NCBI RefSeq assembly: GCF_000175615.1
Contig: NZ_ACVO01000015.1
Location: 511,396-575,395, forward strand
DNA: 64,000 bases
Reading direction: 5' to 3'
Origin: Rothia mucilaginosa ATCC 25296
GTDB lineage: Bacteria > Actinomycetota > Actinomycetes > Actinomycetales > Micrococcaceae
Position 1 is the first letter of the stretch, and each line of letters opens with the position of its first letter. Of the stretch, positions 44,601 through 53,140 are shown piece by piece. The position numbers were made by a program, and so were the translations under genes. The notes beneath the pieces are model-generated. The model searched no databases, had not been told where the DNA came from, and saw only the letters and a list, made by a program, of their open reading frames with translations.

Positions 44601-44965
44601 GTAGCCGTTCCGGCGGTGGCCTGAACCTGGAGATTACTGACACTTGGACGGGTGAGCCGCGTGAGGCGTCGTCGCTGTCCGGTGGTGAGTCATTCTTGGC
44701 GTCGCTGTCGTTGGCGTTGGGTCTGGCTGAGGTTGTTCAGGCGAATAACGGCGGCATCGAGCTGGACACCCTGTTCATTGATGAGGGCTTCGGCACGCTG
44801 GATGCTGAAACTCTGGACATGGTGATGGGCACGATTGAATCTCTGCGTGATAGCGGCCGCACTATTGGCCTGATTTCGCATGTGGAGGAGATGAAGAACC
44901 GTATTCCAGCGCAGATTGTGGTGGAAAAGGGTCAGAACGGCTCGTCGGTGAGGGTAAACTCCTAG
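41684..44965 (+). CDS. sbcC: exonuclease SbcCD, ATPase subunit C
   Basis: SbcC is the Rad50-like SMC ATPase partner of SbcD. The 1093-residue protein has Walker A GPTGAGKTT (35-43), long Ala/Gln/Glu-rich coiled coils on both sides of a zinc hook CAVC (591-594), and the C-terminal signature LSGGES (998-1003) followed by LFIDEGFGTLD (Walker B). The ATG overlaps the sbcD stop. Base composition changes along the gene: the first half is C-rich on the coding strand, the last third is G- and T-rich. Identification is firm. Confidence 0.95.
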   Translation: MILHNLEFEAFMAYPKRQEINFDTLNNAGVFLLNGPTGAGKTTILDAICYALYGETSSDRESAKLHSTYAAHSGTKPRVLLDVTLHGKRLRIDRTPAYNKPITRGARKGQMREESAKATLAELAPGADPSDEKAWTPISSSVAEVNRTIAERTHLTKEQFLKVVLLPQGQFAQFLKSKPKERKELLKKMFPVEHYEQLFAALTEEAKTAQQEVAQDENTQRGYLERARVEMLALQALLDAVDTDAEGTDTEDSAVEGSVEAGEEPENLTAENVTAETLDAWVAGGAERARETSAREKQEQQRLTDEADQNTRLLAERAQLQADWREYEQLCERRTRLTERADEHKAQREELGQARAAAPLHAQYTQVHAESQALAARQQDQAACASALDETGRALLAALRDEETAEEVTFPEETTFAALPSFEPAEQQTQLEALLDTLRALQKKDAQLTDEEAAAATLLKQANALEQDKSRAEKTLSDLTAHAEQLAEELAGYSTADEERTLAAHLVTEAQQKHDAAQQMQQKLDAASAAVAEAEKQSKRTATAEQKAQEKWQASAQQALAATEEFKNLQVLRLAQASSLLARELKDGEPCAVCGSVEHPAPAQIAEGEQLVERADLDAAKEREDKAHKQARAHELAKERATKAHQEASEALAAARTQYETLAAQGECDVEQSAAQLQQAQTRLAQAQSRVTARDGVLVKVERVRVKLQKAQEALRTIEGAAVEAQTRHRDAAARCEAAAAQLAPARAAVGFAQRVEAVEGYRAAHQRLARAVLLLGQARERHALAAAQAQRLLGESAFESAELVQAAVRTPERVDALEQAVAAYELEHARLLEGFGREAIVAVAARAAAGEQAPDDLQGVRERVEQLRAAVHRLTLREGERESVLRSLQALRGEYAAFRAQTAQRYDRAQMLANLAAAARGDTLGGYEHQVDLVSYVLGAEFERILHSASLHLDRMSEGRYGMVFSDHRAKGSRSGGGLNLEITDTWTGEPREASSLSGGESFLASLSLALGLAEVVQANNGGIELDTLFIDEGFGTLDAETLDMVMGTIESLRDSGRTIGLISHVEEMKNRIPAQIVVEKGQNGSSVRVNS

Positions 44966-45000
44966 TAGGCATAAATTCGCTTCCGGGTTGCTGTTATGGC

Positions 45001-46605
45001 ATGTCCGGCGGCTTATTCGTGAAAGAGATGATGACCTCGACACCTCAGGACAGGGCACCGAATTCAACGTATCGTGTGGAACCTTCGGCTGATGCGCGTA
45101 CTGGCGCATCCGCGCCGGAGGTTCCTCCGCGCACCATGAAGGTGGCACCCGCCTCCGACGCGCTGAATAAAATGCGTGCTTCGGGCACGGGCATTCCGAC
45201 GGTTCCGGGCACGTCCCTGACGGATGTGGTGCGCAACAACGAGCACGTGTTGCAGGAGCTGCCGCCTCGCCCGATTCCGGCTGCGGACGAGATTAATACG
45301 AACGCGTCGGTGCCGGACATTTTGCGTCAGCATTGGGCGTTGTTCCTGCGCAACGGTAAGGAGCAGCGTCGTCACCTGTATGCGGTGCTTCGTGCTGAGG
45401 GTTTTGCCCGTAATGTGTTGACGATTCTGTTCCACATTCCGGCGGCTTCTTCGGCGTTTGCGCTGTATATTCTGTTGGCGAGCCACCTGGGTAGCGTGCA
45501 TGATGGCGGCTACGCGGTGGCGGCGTTTACTGGCGCGTATTCGGTGCAGATTATGCTCGGCCCGATGCTGGTGCGTGCTCTGGGTTTGCGGTCGTTGCTG
45601 GCGATTACGTCGATTCTGAATATCGCTGCGGTGCTGAACATGCTGGTGATTGGTTGGCGTCTAACGGTTGACCCGAATAATGTGAGTACGACCTACCATG
45701 CGCTCTCGTGTGTGGCGATGGGTTTCACGACTCCGCCGTGGACTCCGTTCGCTCTTGAGTCGCTGTATCGCCGTAACTATCAGTACAGCGATATTCGCTT
45801 GTCGACTGCGGTGTCGTGGGGTACCACGGCGAACATGTCGATGCATCCGCTGGCTGCTCTGCTGGTGTGGCTGGGCGATGCGTACATCACCCCGAATAAT
45901 GAGTATGCGGGCTTCTGGATCACGATTATTCTGGATGCGCTACTGTTCGTCGTGGTGCTGGCGGCGCCGAGGTGGCTACCGGATATTTCGCGTATTCGCA
46001 TGGCTCCGCCGCAGAATCTGGTGCGTCCGAGCCGTCAGACGGTGGTGCTGATTCTTGGTCTGGTGCTGCTGGGCGCGTGCATGGGTTCGGTTGGTTCTGG
46101 TCTGCTGGGTTTCTCGCTGATTCACGGTTCGATGAACCTGTTCATGGCTATGGTTGCGACCGGTACCGGTGCGCTCGTGGTGGTGGCTTTCCCCGTGGTT
46201 TTGGGTGGCCGTTCGGTGAACCCGTGGCATGGCTGGCTGGTGAGCGGTGTTCTGCTGATTATGGCGGCGCTGTACTTGCCGGCGAGCGATGATACGTCCA
46301 CGATTTTCTATGCGTTGGCGCTGTGCGGCGCGGTGCTGGGTGTGGCGTTTGGTGGCCATGAGCTGTGGCTGAACCGTTCGCTCAAGCATATTCCTGACGC
46401 TCAGGCGAGCTTCTTTACCCGCTCGATGCTGGGTATTGGTCTAGCGCTGGGTAGTATGTGGGGCGGCTATATGGGGGATGCCCCGTATTACCGTAATGCG
46501 TTTATGGTTCCGGTGATTATTGCGACTCTGTATTTTGCGTTGGGTCATTTGTACGGCTACCTGTGGCGTGAGGAGCATGAGGAGCAGCTGACTCCTTGGG
46601 ATTAG
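45001..46605 (+). CDS. MFS-like polytopic membrane protein
   Basis: The 534-residue protein has a hydrophilic N-terminal region (1-135, Pro-rich and probably cytoplasmic), then about 11-12 hydrophobic segments in two groups (about 140-340 and 345-520) separated by a short loop. This is major-facilitator topology, but I see no signature that gives the substrate. The N-terminal extension is unusually long. Start choice is uncertain: ATG 45001, or ATG 45028/45031 just after GAAAGAG. It starts 36 bases after sbcC and may be read from the same transcript. A strong terminator follows. Confidence 0.75.
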   Translation: MSGGLFVKEMMTSTPQDRAPNSTYRVEPSADARTGASAPEVPPRTMKVAPASDALNKMRASGTGIPTVPGTSLTDVVRNNEHVLQELPPRPIPAADEINTNASVPDILRQHWALFLRNGKEQRRHLYAVLRAEGFARNVLTILFHIPAASSAFALYILLASHLGSVHDGGYAVAAFTGAYSVQIMLGPMLVRALGLRSLLAITSILNIAAVLNMLVIGWRLTVDPNNVSTTYHALSCVAMGFTTPPWTPFALESLYRRNYQYSDIRLSTAVSWGTTANMSMHPLAALLVWLGDAYITPNNEYAGFWITIILDALLFVVVLAAPRWLPDISRIRMAPPQNLVRPSRQTVVLILGLVLLGACMGSVGSGLLGFSLIHGSMNLFMAMVATGTGALVVVAFPVVLGGRSVNPWHGWLVSGVLLIMAALYLPASDDTSTIFYALALCGAVLGVAFGGHELWLNRSLKHIPDAQASFFTRSMLGIGLALGSMWGGYMGDAPYYRNAFMVPVIIATLYFALGHLYGYLWREEHEEQLTPWD

Positions 46606-46628
46606 TTGGAACGTCGTTAGCGCATGTT

Positions 46629-46680
46629 TAAAGGCGGATGCCCCGCCACCTTCTGCAGGTGGTGGGGCATCCGCCTTTTG
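46629..46680. terminator. strong bidirectional terminator
   Basis: A stem of more than 20 bp with one mismatch (AAAGGCGGATGCCCC side 46630-46651, GGGGCATCCGCCTTTT side to 46679) separates the MFS-like gene from the convergent MBL hydrolase gene. Confidence 0.9.
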
Positions 46681-46702
46681 TGTACCGTGCTCGGTTTGTG
46701 GT

Positions 46703-46730
46703 GAGCCTCAGCGTGAGAGCCTCAGCGTGA
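46703..46730. repeat. perfect 14-bp tandem duplication near a gene end
   Basis: GAGCCTCAGCGTGA occurs twice head to tail, ending 10 bases from the stop codon of the MBL hydrolase gene. Confidence 0.85.
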
Positions 46731-46740
46731 GGCTGCCGGT

Positions 46741-47388
46741 TTAGTGACCGCGCTTGATCCAAGCCGGAAGTTCGGGTGCTTCCAGGCCGATGCCGGTGCT
46801 GTCGCCGTGGCCGGTGAGGACCGCGGTGGACTCGGGCAGGGTCAGCAGGCGGGTCGAGATCGACTCGATGATGGTGTCGAAGTCGCTGTAGGAGCGTCCG
46901 GTGGCGCCGGGGCCGCCGTTGAAGAGGGTGTCGCCGGAGAAGACGACGCCTTCGCTGTTCTCCCAGCTGAGGGTGGGTGCGTAGAAGCACACGGAGCCGG
47001 GGGAGTGGCCGGGGGTGGCGAGGACCTTCAGTTCGGTGTCGCCGATGCGCAGTACGTCGCCGTCAGCGAGTTCGTGGTCGAAATCCCAGGAGGGGTACAC
47101 CATTTCCCAGAGCACACGGTCCGCGGGGTTCAGGTAGACGGGTGCGCCGAAGCGTTCTGCCGCCTCCTTGGCGCTGCGGATGTGGTCGTCGTGGGCGTGG
47201 GTCAGCAGAATCTTCTCCACGGTGCGGCCTGCGACGGTGCGGGAGATCTTGTCGACGTCGTGGGCGGGGTCAATGATGATCACGGAGGAGTCATTGCCGA
47301 TAATCCAGACGTTGTTGTCGACGTCCCAGCAGCCGCCGTCCAGCGAGAAGGTGCCAGAGGTGACGACTCGTTCAATACGTTCGCTCAC
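46741..47388 (-). CDS. MBL-fold hydrolase of the MscR operon
   Basis: The 215-residue metallo-beta-lactamase-fold protein resembles glyoxalase-II-type thioester hydrolases, with THAHDDH (63-69), TPGHSPGSVCFY and the FSGDTLFNGGPG block. It directly follows the gene for S-(hydroxymethyl)mycothiol dehydrogenase: the GTG start is 10 bases after that gene, and its ribosome site (TAGGAG) overlaps the upstream TAG stop. From context it probably acts on a mycothiol thioester formed during formaldehyde oxidation, such as formylmycothiol. That role is inference. The pairing is common in mycothiol-producing bacteria. Confidence 0.85.
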   Translation of the reverse strand: MSERIERVVTSGTFSLDGGCWDVDNNVWIIGNDSSVIIIDPAHDVDKISRTVAGRTVEKILLTHAHDDHIRSAKEAAERFGAPVYLNPADRVLWEMVYPSWDFDHELADGDVLRIGDTELKVLATPGHSPGSVCFYAPTLSWENSEGVVFSGDTLFNGGPGATGRSYSDFDTIIESISTRLLTLPESTAVLTGHGDSTGIGLEAPELPAWIKRGH

Positions 47389-47397
47389 GCTACGCTC

Positions 47398-48489
47398 CTA
47401 GAGTTCCACGACCGAGCGCAGCACGCGGCCGGTCTTCATGGTTTCGAATGCTTCGTTGACGTCTTCGAGGCGAATGCGCTCGGAGACGAAGCCGTCCAGG
47501 TCGAGGCGGCCGAGCAGGTACTGGTCCACGAATTCGGGGAAGTCGCGGGAGGGCAGGGTGTCGCCGTACCATGCGCTCTTGATGGAGCCGCCGCGGCCGA
47601 ACACCTCATCCAGAGGGATGTCCCAGGTGGTGCCGGGTGCGGGCACGCCGACGAGGACGACGCGGCCAGCCAGGTCGCGTGCCTCGAATGCCTGCTTGAA
47701 GGTGGGGGCGATGCCGACAGCGTCGATGACGAGGTCTGCACCGAAGCCGCCGGTGAGTTCCTTGATGGCCTCGACGGGGTCGACCTTGGAGGAGTTCACG
47801 GTGTGGGTTGCGCCGTGCTCGCGTGCGCGTGCCAGCTTATCCTCGTCGATGTCGACGGCGATGATGGTGGTTGCGCCACCGAGCTGTGCGCCTGCGATTG
47901 CTGCGGTGCCGACGCCGCCGCAACCGATGACTGCGACGGACTCGCCGCGCTTGAGTTCACCGGTGTTCAGCACAGCGCCCAGACCTGCGGTGACGCCGCA
48001 GCCGAGCAGGCCGATTGCTGCGTACTGTTCGGGGCTGATGTCAGCGGTGATCTTGGTGCACTGACCTGCTGCGACGAGGGTCTTCTCCGCGAAGGAGCCG
48101 ATACCCAGCGCGGGGGTGAGCTCGGTGCCGTCCTCGAGGGTCATCTTCTGGGTTGCGTTGTGGGTTGCGAAGCAGTACTGCGGCTGGCCCTTGCGGCATG
48201 CGCGGCATTCGCCGCAGACGGCACGCCAGTTGAGGATGACCAGGTCGCCGGGGGCGATGTCGGTGACGTCATCGCCGACAGCCTCTACGATACCTGCGGA
48301 CTCGTGGCCGAGCAGGTAGGGGAAGTCCTGACCGACGCCGCCGGTGACGTAGTGGTGGTCGGTCTGGCAGACACCGCAGGTGAGGACCTTGACGAGTGCT
48401 TCTCCCTTGCCGGGGTCGGGTACGTTGATGGTGGTGACGGTGACGGGCGCGTCCTGGGAGAGGGCTACGACAGCCTTAACCTTGTGCAT
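47398..48489 (-). CDS. mscR: S-(hydroxymethyl)mycothiol dehydrogenase
   Basis: This 363-residue zinc alcohol dehydrogenase of class III type oxidises the formaldehyde-mycothiol adduct and may reduce S-nitrosomycothiol. It shows the catalytic zinc region CGVCQTDHH (38-46) with GHESAG, structural zinc cysteines [15 protein letters not shown], and the nucleotide motif [17 protein letters not shown] lies 5 bases before the ATG. It is followed by the MBL hydrolase in a two-gene operon. The mycothiol specificity is inferred from the family and the partner gene. Confidence 0.9.
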   Translation of the reverse strand: MHKVKAVVALSQDAPVTVTTINVPDPGKGEALVKVLTCGVCQTDHHYVTGGVGQDFPYLLGHESAGIVEAVGDDVTDIAPGDLVILNWRAVCGECRACRKGQPQYCFATHNATQKMTLEDGTELTPALGIGSFAEKTLVAAGQCTKITADISPEQYAAIGLLGCGVTAGLGAVLNTGELKRGESVAVIGCGGVGTAAIAGAQLGGATTIIAVDIDEDKLARAREHGATHTVNSSKVDPVEAIKELTGGFGADLVIDAVGIAPTFKQAFEARDLAGRVVLVGVPAPGTTWDIPLDEVFGRGGSIKSAWYGDTLPSRDFPEFVDQYLLGRLDLDGFVSERIRLEDVNEAFETMKTGRVLRSVVEL

Positions 48490-48623
48490 GGTGCTCCTTT
48501 GCTAAGGCGCGGCTGAGGTTCAACCGCAGATAAAGGTTTTTTGATACGTTCCCATTCTAAGAGCTAAGGCATACCTGATGCACCCCGGGGTTGAGCGTGA
48601 AGCCCCCAGGTGAATGTGACGTT

Positions 48624-49694
48624 TTATGACGTTGCCGCCTCCACCTCTGCTGCAAAGGCGAGCGCGCCGCGTCGGAACGCACCCGAGGTCAGTGCGTTCA
48701 CGTGGTCGCGGCCGGGCAGGGAGATGAAGCGGTTGAGCGGGTTGTTGCCGCGCACCATGTCGTAGAGTTCGGCACCGTCGGCGGCGATGGTGTCTGCGTC
48801 ACCGAGCACGACCGCAACGGGTGCGTGCGGATGCGCGCCCGGGTGACCCGCAGGTAGGTCGGGGGATCCGGCACGCAGCGCGGGCACGTCGAAGAACGGG
48901 CCGAAGGGAATCCGCACGAACTTCAGCAGCGCGTCGGGCTGAATGGGGGAGTTGTCAATAATCGAGGTGAAGGAGGCAATCGCCTCGTCGGTGGAGTCAG
49001 CCGCCGGGGTTTCACTATCCGCCGTGACGCTGGTTCCTTCGTGCGCTTCGAGCATGGCGCGCAGGGTAATGAGGTGGTCGTGTAGGGGCAGGCCGCCCAG
49101 GGTGAGGGATGCGACCGCCTCCGGGTGGGTGAGGGCGAGTTCCCAGCCGACGCGGGCGCCGAAGGAGAAGCCGATAACGTGCGCGCGGGGCTCCAGCTCA
49201 ACGCCGAGGTCGTTCTCGGTGGCGACGGTGCGCAGCAGCTGGGCGAGCAGGTTGGTGAACAGGTGCATGGGGGTCAGCGGCTGACCTGCCGCATCGACAG
49301 GGGACACCGCATCGACAGGGGGCACCGAATCGAACGGAATTGTGCGGCTGCGCACGCTCGTGTTGCCGGGGAGCTTGCAGTCGATGGCGTGCATGGATTC
49401 GGGGTCTTTGAGGTATTCGTCTGAGTGGTAGGGCAGGGTAACAATCAGCACGGGGTATCCGGCGCGCAGGTATTGGCGGATCCAGCTGGTGCCGCCGTAG
49501 AGCTGTTCGCCGCGGGTGGCGAAGCCGTGAATCATGAGGGCGGGGACGCGGCTTTTGAGCTGCTGCGGCTGGTAGAGGGTGTACTCGAGGTCGGGGAGAA
49601 CGACGGCGGGTGCTGCGGCATCGGGCGCATCAACATTGGGTGTAGCGGCGTTGGGTACAGCAAAGGGCGCGGGAGAGAATTCTGCACTGGTCAT
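48624..49694 (-). CDS. alpha/beta-hydrolase fold protein
   Basis: The 356-residue protein has the nucleophile elbow GFSFG (about 174-178), a late acid in VVLGDADTIA and a His in GRDHVNAL, giving a complete Ser-Asp-His set of the alpha/beta hydrolase fold. The N-terminal 30 residues are Ala/Pro-rich. An 18-bp in-frame tandem duplication (about 49282-49325) encodes PVDAVSPVDA. Substrate is unknown. No ribosome site is obvious, so a start downstream of 49694 is possible. It stands alone between mscR and a YihY gene on the same strand. Confidence 0.8.
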   Translation of the reverse strand: MTSAEFSPAPFAVPNAATPNVDAPDAAAPAVVLPDLEYTLYQPQQLKSRVPALMIHGFATRGEQLYGGTSWIRQYLRAGYPVLIVTLPYHSDEYLKDPESMHAIDCKLPGNTSVRSRTIPFDSVPPVDAVSPVDAAGQPLTPMHLFTNLLAQLLRTVATENDLGVELEPRAHVIGFSFGARVGWELALTHPEAVASLTLGGLPLHDHLITLRAMLEAHEGTSVTADSETPAADSTDEAIASFTSIIDNSPIQPDALLKFVRIPFGPFFDVPALRAGSPDLPAGHPGAHPHAPVAVVLGDADTIAADGAELYDMVRGNNPLNRFISLPGRDHVNALTSGAFRRGALAFAAEVEAATS

Positions 49695-49794
49695 ATGTCT
49701 ATCTTAGTGACCAGCGCAGGGTTTCTGTCCTGCGCCCTTTTCTATCTCGCGCCCTTGATGTGTTGAGGCGGTACGCGCTCAGCTGAGCTGCCGC

Positions 49795-51186
49795 TTAGTT
49801 CTTCTGTGCCGCACCGGTTGAGTTATCGGTGCCCAGGTCGAAGAGCGCCTCCTGCTGAGGTTCAGCCTTTGCGCTCGCTTCTGCCTTCGCCGCGGTTGCC
49901 TCAGAAGCCTGAGTTTCGGCGGCATCGGCCTTAGCCTGCTTCTGCTGCAGCTGCTCCTTGCCGTTTTCGATGCGTTCCTTACCGTCGGCAATGAACGTGC
50001 GAATCATGGTGGTGTTGGTGTCCACCGCCTTCTGCACGCGAGCGGCAATGGAGGGGCCCTTCGGCTTGGGGAGCATGTCCTGGCCTGCCGCCTGCTGCTG
50101 TAGTTCGCGTCCGGCGGACATGAGGCGTTCGCTCTGTTCTTTCATCGCACGGGATGCGGTGGTGCTGCGCGGCTGAACCTTCAGGTGTCCGTGGTCGTCT
50201 TCGCCGGCGAGTACCTGGCGCATGAGCATGATTTCTGCGTCCAGGTGCGCGCCGAAGAGGAGCATATTGTTCATGATCCAGATGAACAGCAGCATCACAA
50301 TCACACCACCAATGAGGCCGTAGGTGGCGTTGTACTTGCTGAAGTTGTTGGCGTAGAGGGTGAAGCCGAAACCGCCCAGGCCCATGCCGAAGAGTGCCAG
50401 CGCCGCACCGGGGGAGAGCTTCCACTGTTTGAAGCGGCGCACGTTCGGGGTTGCGGCGTACAGCAGGGTGATGAGCCCGATTGCCATGAACAGGATGAGG
50501 ATCCAGCGGCCGTTCAGCCAGATGAGCTTGATGAGCTCCATATCGACGGTTTCGGGTACATACTGACCGACCATGTCCAGGACGGTTACGCCCAGCAGCA
50601 TCATGAGCATCATGAGTACCACGAGGATGATGAGCACGGTGGTGACGAAGACGTTCAGCGGCTTGAGGATCCAGCCGGGGCGGCCTTCACGCACGTTGTA
50701 GACCGTGTTGAGAGCTCGGCCGAAGGATCCGGTGTACCCAGAGGCGGACCAGAGCGCACTGAGGATACCGGTCAACAGCACCAGGCCTGCGCCATGGTCG
50801 CCGGTAATCTGCTTGATGGGGTCTTCCAGAATGGCGTACATCTGGGCGGGCGCGTTGTCCTTGAGGAAGGCGAGGATGACGGCGGCGCTTTCCTCACCGT
50901 GACCGAATACGCCCAGCAGGGAGACAATCGCCAGCAGGGCGGGGAAGATGGACAGCACGGTGAAGTAGGTGAGTGCTGCCGCCATGTCGGTGCCGCCGTT
51001 TGCGCCGAATTTGTAGATGGCACGGCGCAGAATGTAGAGGATGCTGCCCTTGGGGAAGTCGCGCAGTTTCACGCTTGCGTACTTGGGGGCTGCGGGCTTC
51101 TTCTTACGGGAGAAGAGTCCGCGTCGAGCTCCGGCGGGTACCTGGGTTGAGGAGGTGTCCGTGGAAGAGCCGGTGTGTGCAGCCAA
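49795..51186 (-). CDS. YihY/BrkB family inner-membrane protein
   Basis: The 463-residue protein has about six membrane helices (between residues 60 and 335) with the family motifs ALTYFTVLSIFPALLAI, GILSALWSASGYTGSFGRALN and NNMLLFGAHLDAE. The C-terminal 115 residues are hydrophilic and rich in Lys, Gln and Ala, probably cytoplasmic. The family was once called ribonuclease BN in error, and its true role is unclear. The start TTG 51186 is chosen because AAGGAG lies 6 bases upstream; the longer frame adds 39 atypical residues. Confidence 0.85.
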   Translation of the reverse strand: MAAHTGSSTDTSSTQVPAGARRGLFSRKKKPAAPKYASVKLRDFPKGSILYILRRAIYKFGANGGTDMAAALTYFTVLSIFPALLAIVSLLGVFGHGEESAAVILAFLKDNAPAQMYAILEDPIKQITGDHGAGLVLLTGILSALWSASGYTGSFGRALNTVYNVREGRPGWILKPLNVFVTTVLIILVVLMMLMMLLGVTVLDMVGQYVPETVDMELIKLIWLNGRWILILFMAIGLITLLYAATPNVRRFKQWKLSPGAALALFGMGLGGFGFTLYANNFSKYNATYGLIGGVIVMLLFIWIMNNMLLFGAHLDAEIMLMRQVLAGEDDHGHLKVQPRSTTASRAMKEQSERLMSAGRELQQQAAGQDMLPKPKGPSIAARVQKAVDTNTTMIRTFIADGKERIENGKEQLQQKQAKADAAETQASEATAAKAEASAKAEPQQEALFDLGTDNSTGAAQKN

Positions 51187-51400
51187 TGGGGCTCCTTGAA
51201 TGAGTGGGATGTACACAGTGGTGCGCCTATGAGCTTCAGCGTGTGGGCGCACAGAAGGGGCGAGGAGAACAATGAGCTGTCCTTCCCGCCCCTGCGGTGA
51301 CATTATAGGGTCTTCTAACCCTCCCGCATTTTTCTGCGAGTGCAGATAGCTGACCTATCGGTCAGTTAGAGAGGGTAACCGCCCCGAAAAGCCTCAAAAA

Positions 51401-51439
51401 AGGCTTGTCAGCTAGGGTATAAAGCTACCTGCTGAGCCT
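51401..51439 (-). terminator. terminator of mqo
   Basis: On the minus strand AGGCTCAGC pairs with GCTGACAAGCCT (small bulge), followed by six Ts (TTTTTTGAGG). It lies 10 bases after the mqo stop. Confidence 0.75.
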
Positions 51440-51448
51440 AACTGAAAA

Positions 51449-52930
51449 CTAGTTGTGAATACCCAGAACCTTAGCGGTGTGAGCCATCAGCTCATCAGCC
51501 AGGTCGTGGTTATCGTTGAGCTTCACACCGTAACCGGGGATGAGCTCCTTCAGGCGAGGCTCCCAACCGGCAATCTTGGAGGGGAAGCACTTAGCCAGCA
51601 GGTTCAGCATAATCGGAGCCGCGGTGGAAGCACCGGGGGATGCACCCAGCAAAGCCGCGATGGAGCCGTCCGCTGCGGAGACAACCTCGGTACCGAACTG
51701 CAGGATGCCGCCCTTCTTTGCGTCCTTCTTCATGATCTGAACGCGCTGACCAGCTTCGATGAGCTCCCACTCGCCGCCGTCAGCCTCGGGGTAGTACTGG
51801 TGCAGGGTCTCCAGGCGAGCGTTCTTGTCCTTGACCAGCTCGGAGAGCAGGTACTTGACCAGGGAGAAGTTATCCAGACCTGCACGGGTCATGGGGTATA
51901 GGTTGTGCAGGCGCAGGGACTTCGGCAAATCCAGTACGGAACCCTGCTTCAAGAAGTTTGTCTTGAAACCGGCGTAGGGTCCGAAGAGCAGAGCACGCTT
52001 GCCGTCCACGTAGCGGGTGTCCAGGTGGGGAACAGACATGGGAGGTGCACCCACCGAAGCCTGACCGTACACCTTAGCGTTGTGCTGGTTTGCGGTTGCC
52101 TCGTGGGTGTTGCGCAGGAACAGACCGGAGACGGGGAAGCCGCCGTAGCCCTTACCCTCTTCAATGCCGGACTTCTGTAGCAGATGCAGGGCGCCACCGC
52201 CGGCGCCGAGGAACACGAACTTCGCGTTGATGCTCAGAGGCTCATCCTTGTTGATGCGGTTAATCGCCTCAACCTGCCAGGAACCGTTCGATTCGCGGTT
52301 CAGGTTGGTGACCTGGTAGCCGTAGCGAACCTCAACACCCTTGGTCTGCAGGTAATCGACCAGCTGCTCGGTGAGGGAGCCGAAGTTCACATCGGTACCT
52401 TCGGGGGACCAGGTTGCAGCCATCGGCTCGTTACCCTTGCGGCCCTTGACGGTCAGCGGTGCCCATTCGCCAATCTTCTCGCGGTCATTGGAGAACTGCA
52501 TACGCTCGAAGAGCTTCTCCTTGCGGAAAGAATCGTAGCGCGCAGCCAGGTACTTGGAGTGGTCTTCGCCGAAGACCAGGGACATGTGGGGGACCGGGTT
52601 GATGAAGCTGGTGTCAGTCAGAATATTCTTCTCAGTCAGGGAAGCCCAGAATTGGCGGGAAACCTGGAACTGCTCGTTAATGTTCAGCGCCTTAGCTGCC
52701 GAGACGGTGCCGTCGGGGCCAGCGGGTGCGTAGTTGAGTTCGCATAGCGCCGAGTGGCCGGTACCTGCGTTATTCCAGGGGTTGGAGGATTCCTGAGCAA
52801 CCTTGTCGAGGCGTTCGAGCAGGATAATATTCCAGGTCGGTTCGAGCTCCTTGAGGAACACGCCGAGGGTGGCGCTCATGATGCCGCCGCCGACCAGGAC
52901 GACGTCGGTTCGTTCAGTACGTGCTACCAC
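51449..52930 (-). CDS. mqo: malate:quinone oxidoreductase
   Basis: Mqo is a membrane-associated FAD enzyme that oxidises malate to oxaloacetate and reduces quinone, replacing or supplementing malate dehydrogenase in the TCA cycle. The 493-residue protein begins with the FAD motif [13 protein letters not shown] and has the family blocks [37 protein letters not shown] and GASPGAST. The start GTG 52930 has AGGGAG 7 bases upstream. It is monocistronic with its own terminator. Identification is firm. Confidence 0.96.
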   Translation of the reverse strand: MVARTERTDVVLVGGGIMSATLGVFLKELEPTWNIILLERLDKVAQESSNPWNNAGTGHSALCELNYAPAGPDGTVSAAKALNINEQFQVSRQFWASLTEKNILTDTSFINPVPHMSLVFGEDHSKYLAARYDSFRKEKLFERMQFSNDREKIGEWAPLTVKGRKGNEPMAATWSPEGTDVNFGSLTEQLVDYLQTKGVEVRYGYQVTNLNRESNGSWQVEAINRINKDEPLSINAKFVFLGAGGGALHLLQKSGIEEGKGYGGFPVSGLFLRNTHEATANQHNAKVYGQASVGAPPMSVPHLDTRYVDGKRALLFGPYAGFKTNFLKQGSVLDLPKSLRLHNLYPMTRAGLDNFSLVKYLLSELVKDKNARLETLHQYYPEADGGEWELIEAGQRVQIMKKDAKKGGILQFGTEVVSAADGSIAALLGASPGASTAAPIMLNLLAKCFPSKIAGWEPRLKELIPGYGVKLNDNHDLADELMAHTAKVLGIHN

Positions 52931-53073
52931 TGAATTCTCCCTTAGGGGTGCGGGTGCCCGGCCTGGGCACAATGACTGTGGGGTACATCATCTAGCCTAC
53001 TCCTTTTAGCGGGGTTGGCATAGCTAGAATCAGCAAATAACAGGAGAGTGTTGCAGTTCACATGTTAGCTTCC

Positions 53074-53095
53074 CTGGAGGGTAAAAACCCTCCAG
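53074..53095 (-). terminator. hairpin after the solute-binding protein gene
   Basis: A perfect 9-bp stem (CTGGAGGGT with ACCCTCCAG) has a 4-base loop 46 bases after the gene. No U-tract follows, so it may act with Rho or only stabilise the transcript. Confidence 0.55.
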
Positions 53096-53140
53096 AGCAC
53101 GCCAAACATGCGCACAATGCAACACTCAAACCTGAACTGC

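Noticed and set aside
46744..48516. 590-codon frame opposite the mscR operon
   Set aside because: It spans two conserved minus-strand genes, has Gly/Ala/Val-rich shadow composition and no start signal.
48490..48623. SigR-type promoter for mscR
   Set aside because: A GGGAAC on the minus strand is followed by GTT, but 23 bases away, too far for the SigR pattern.
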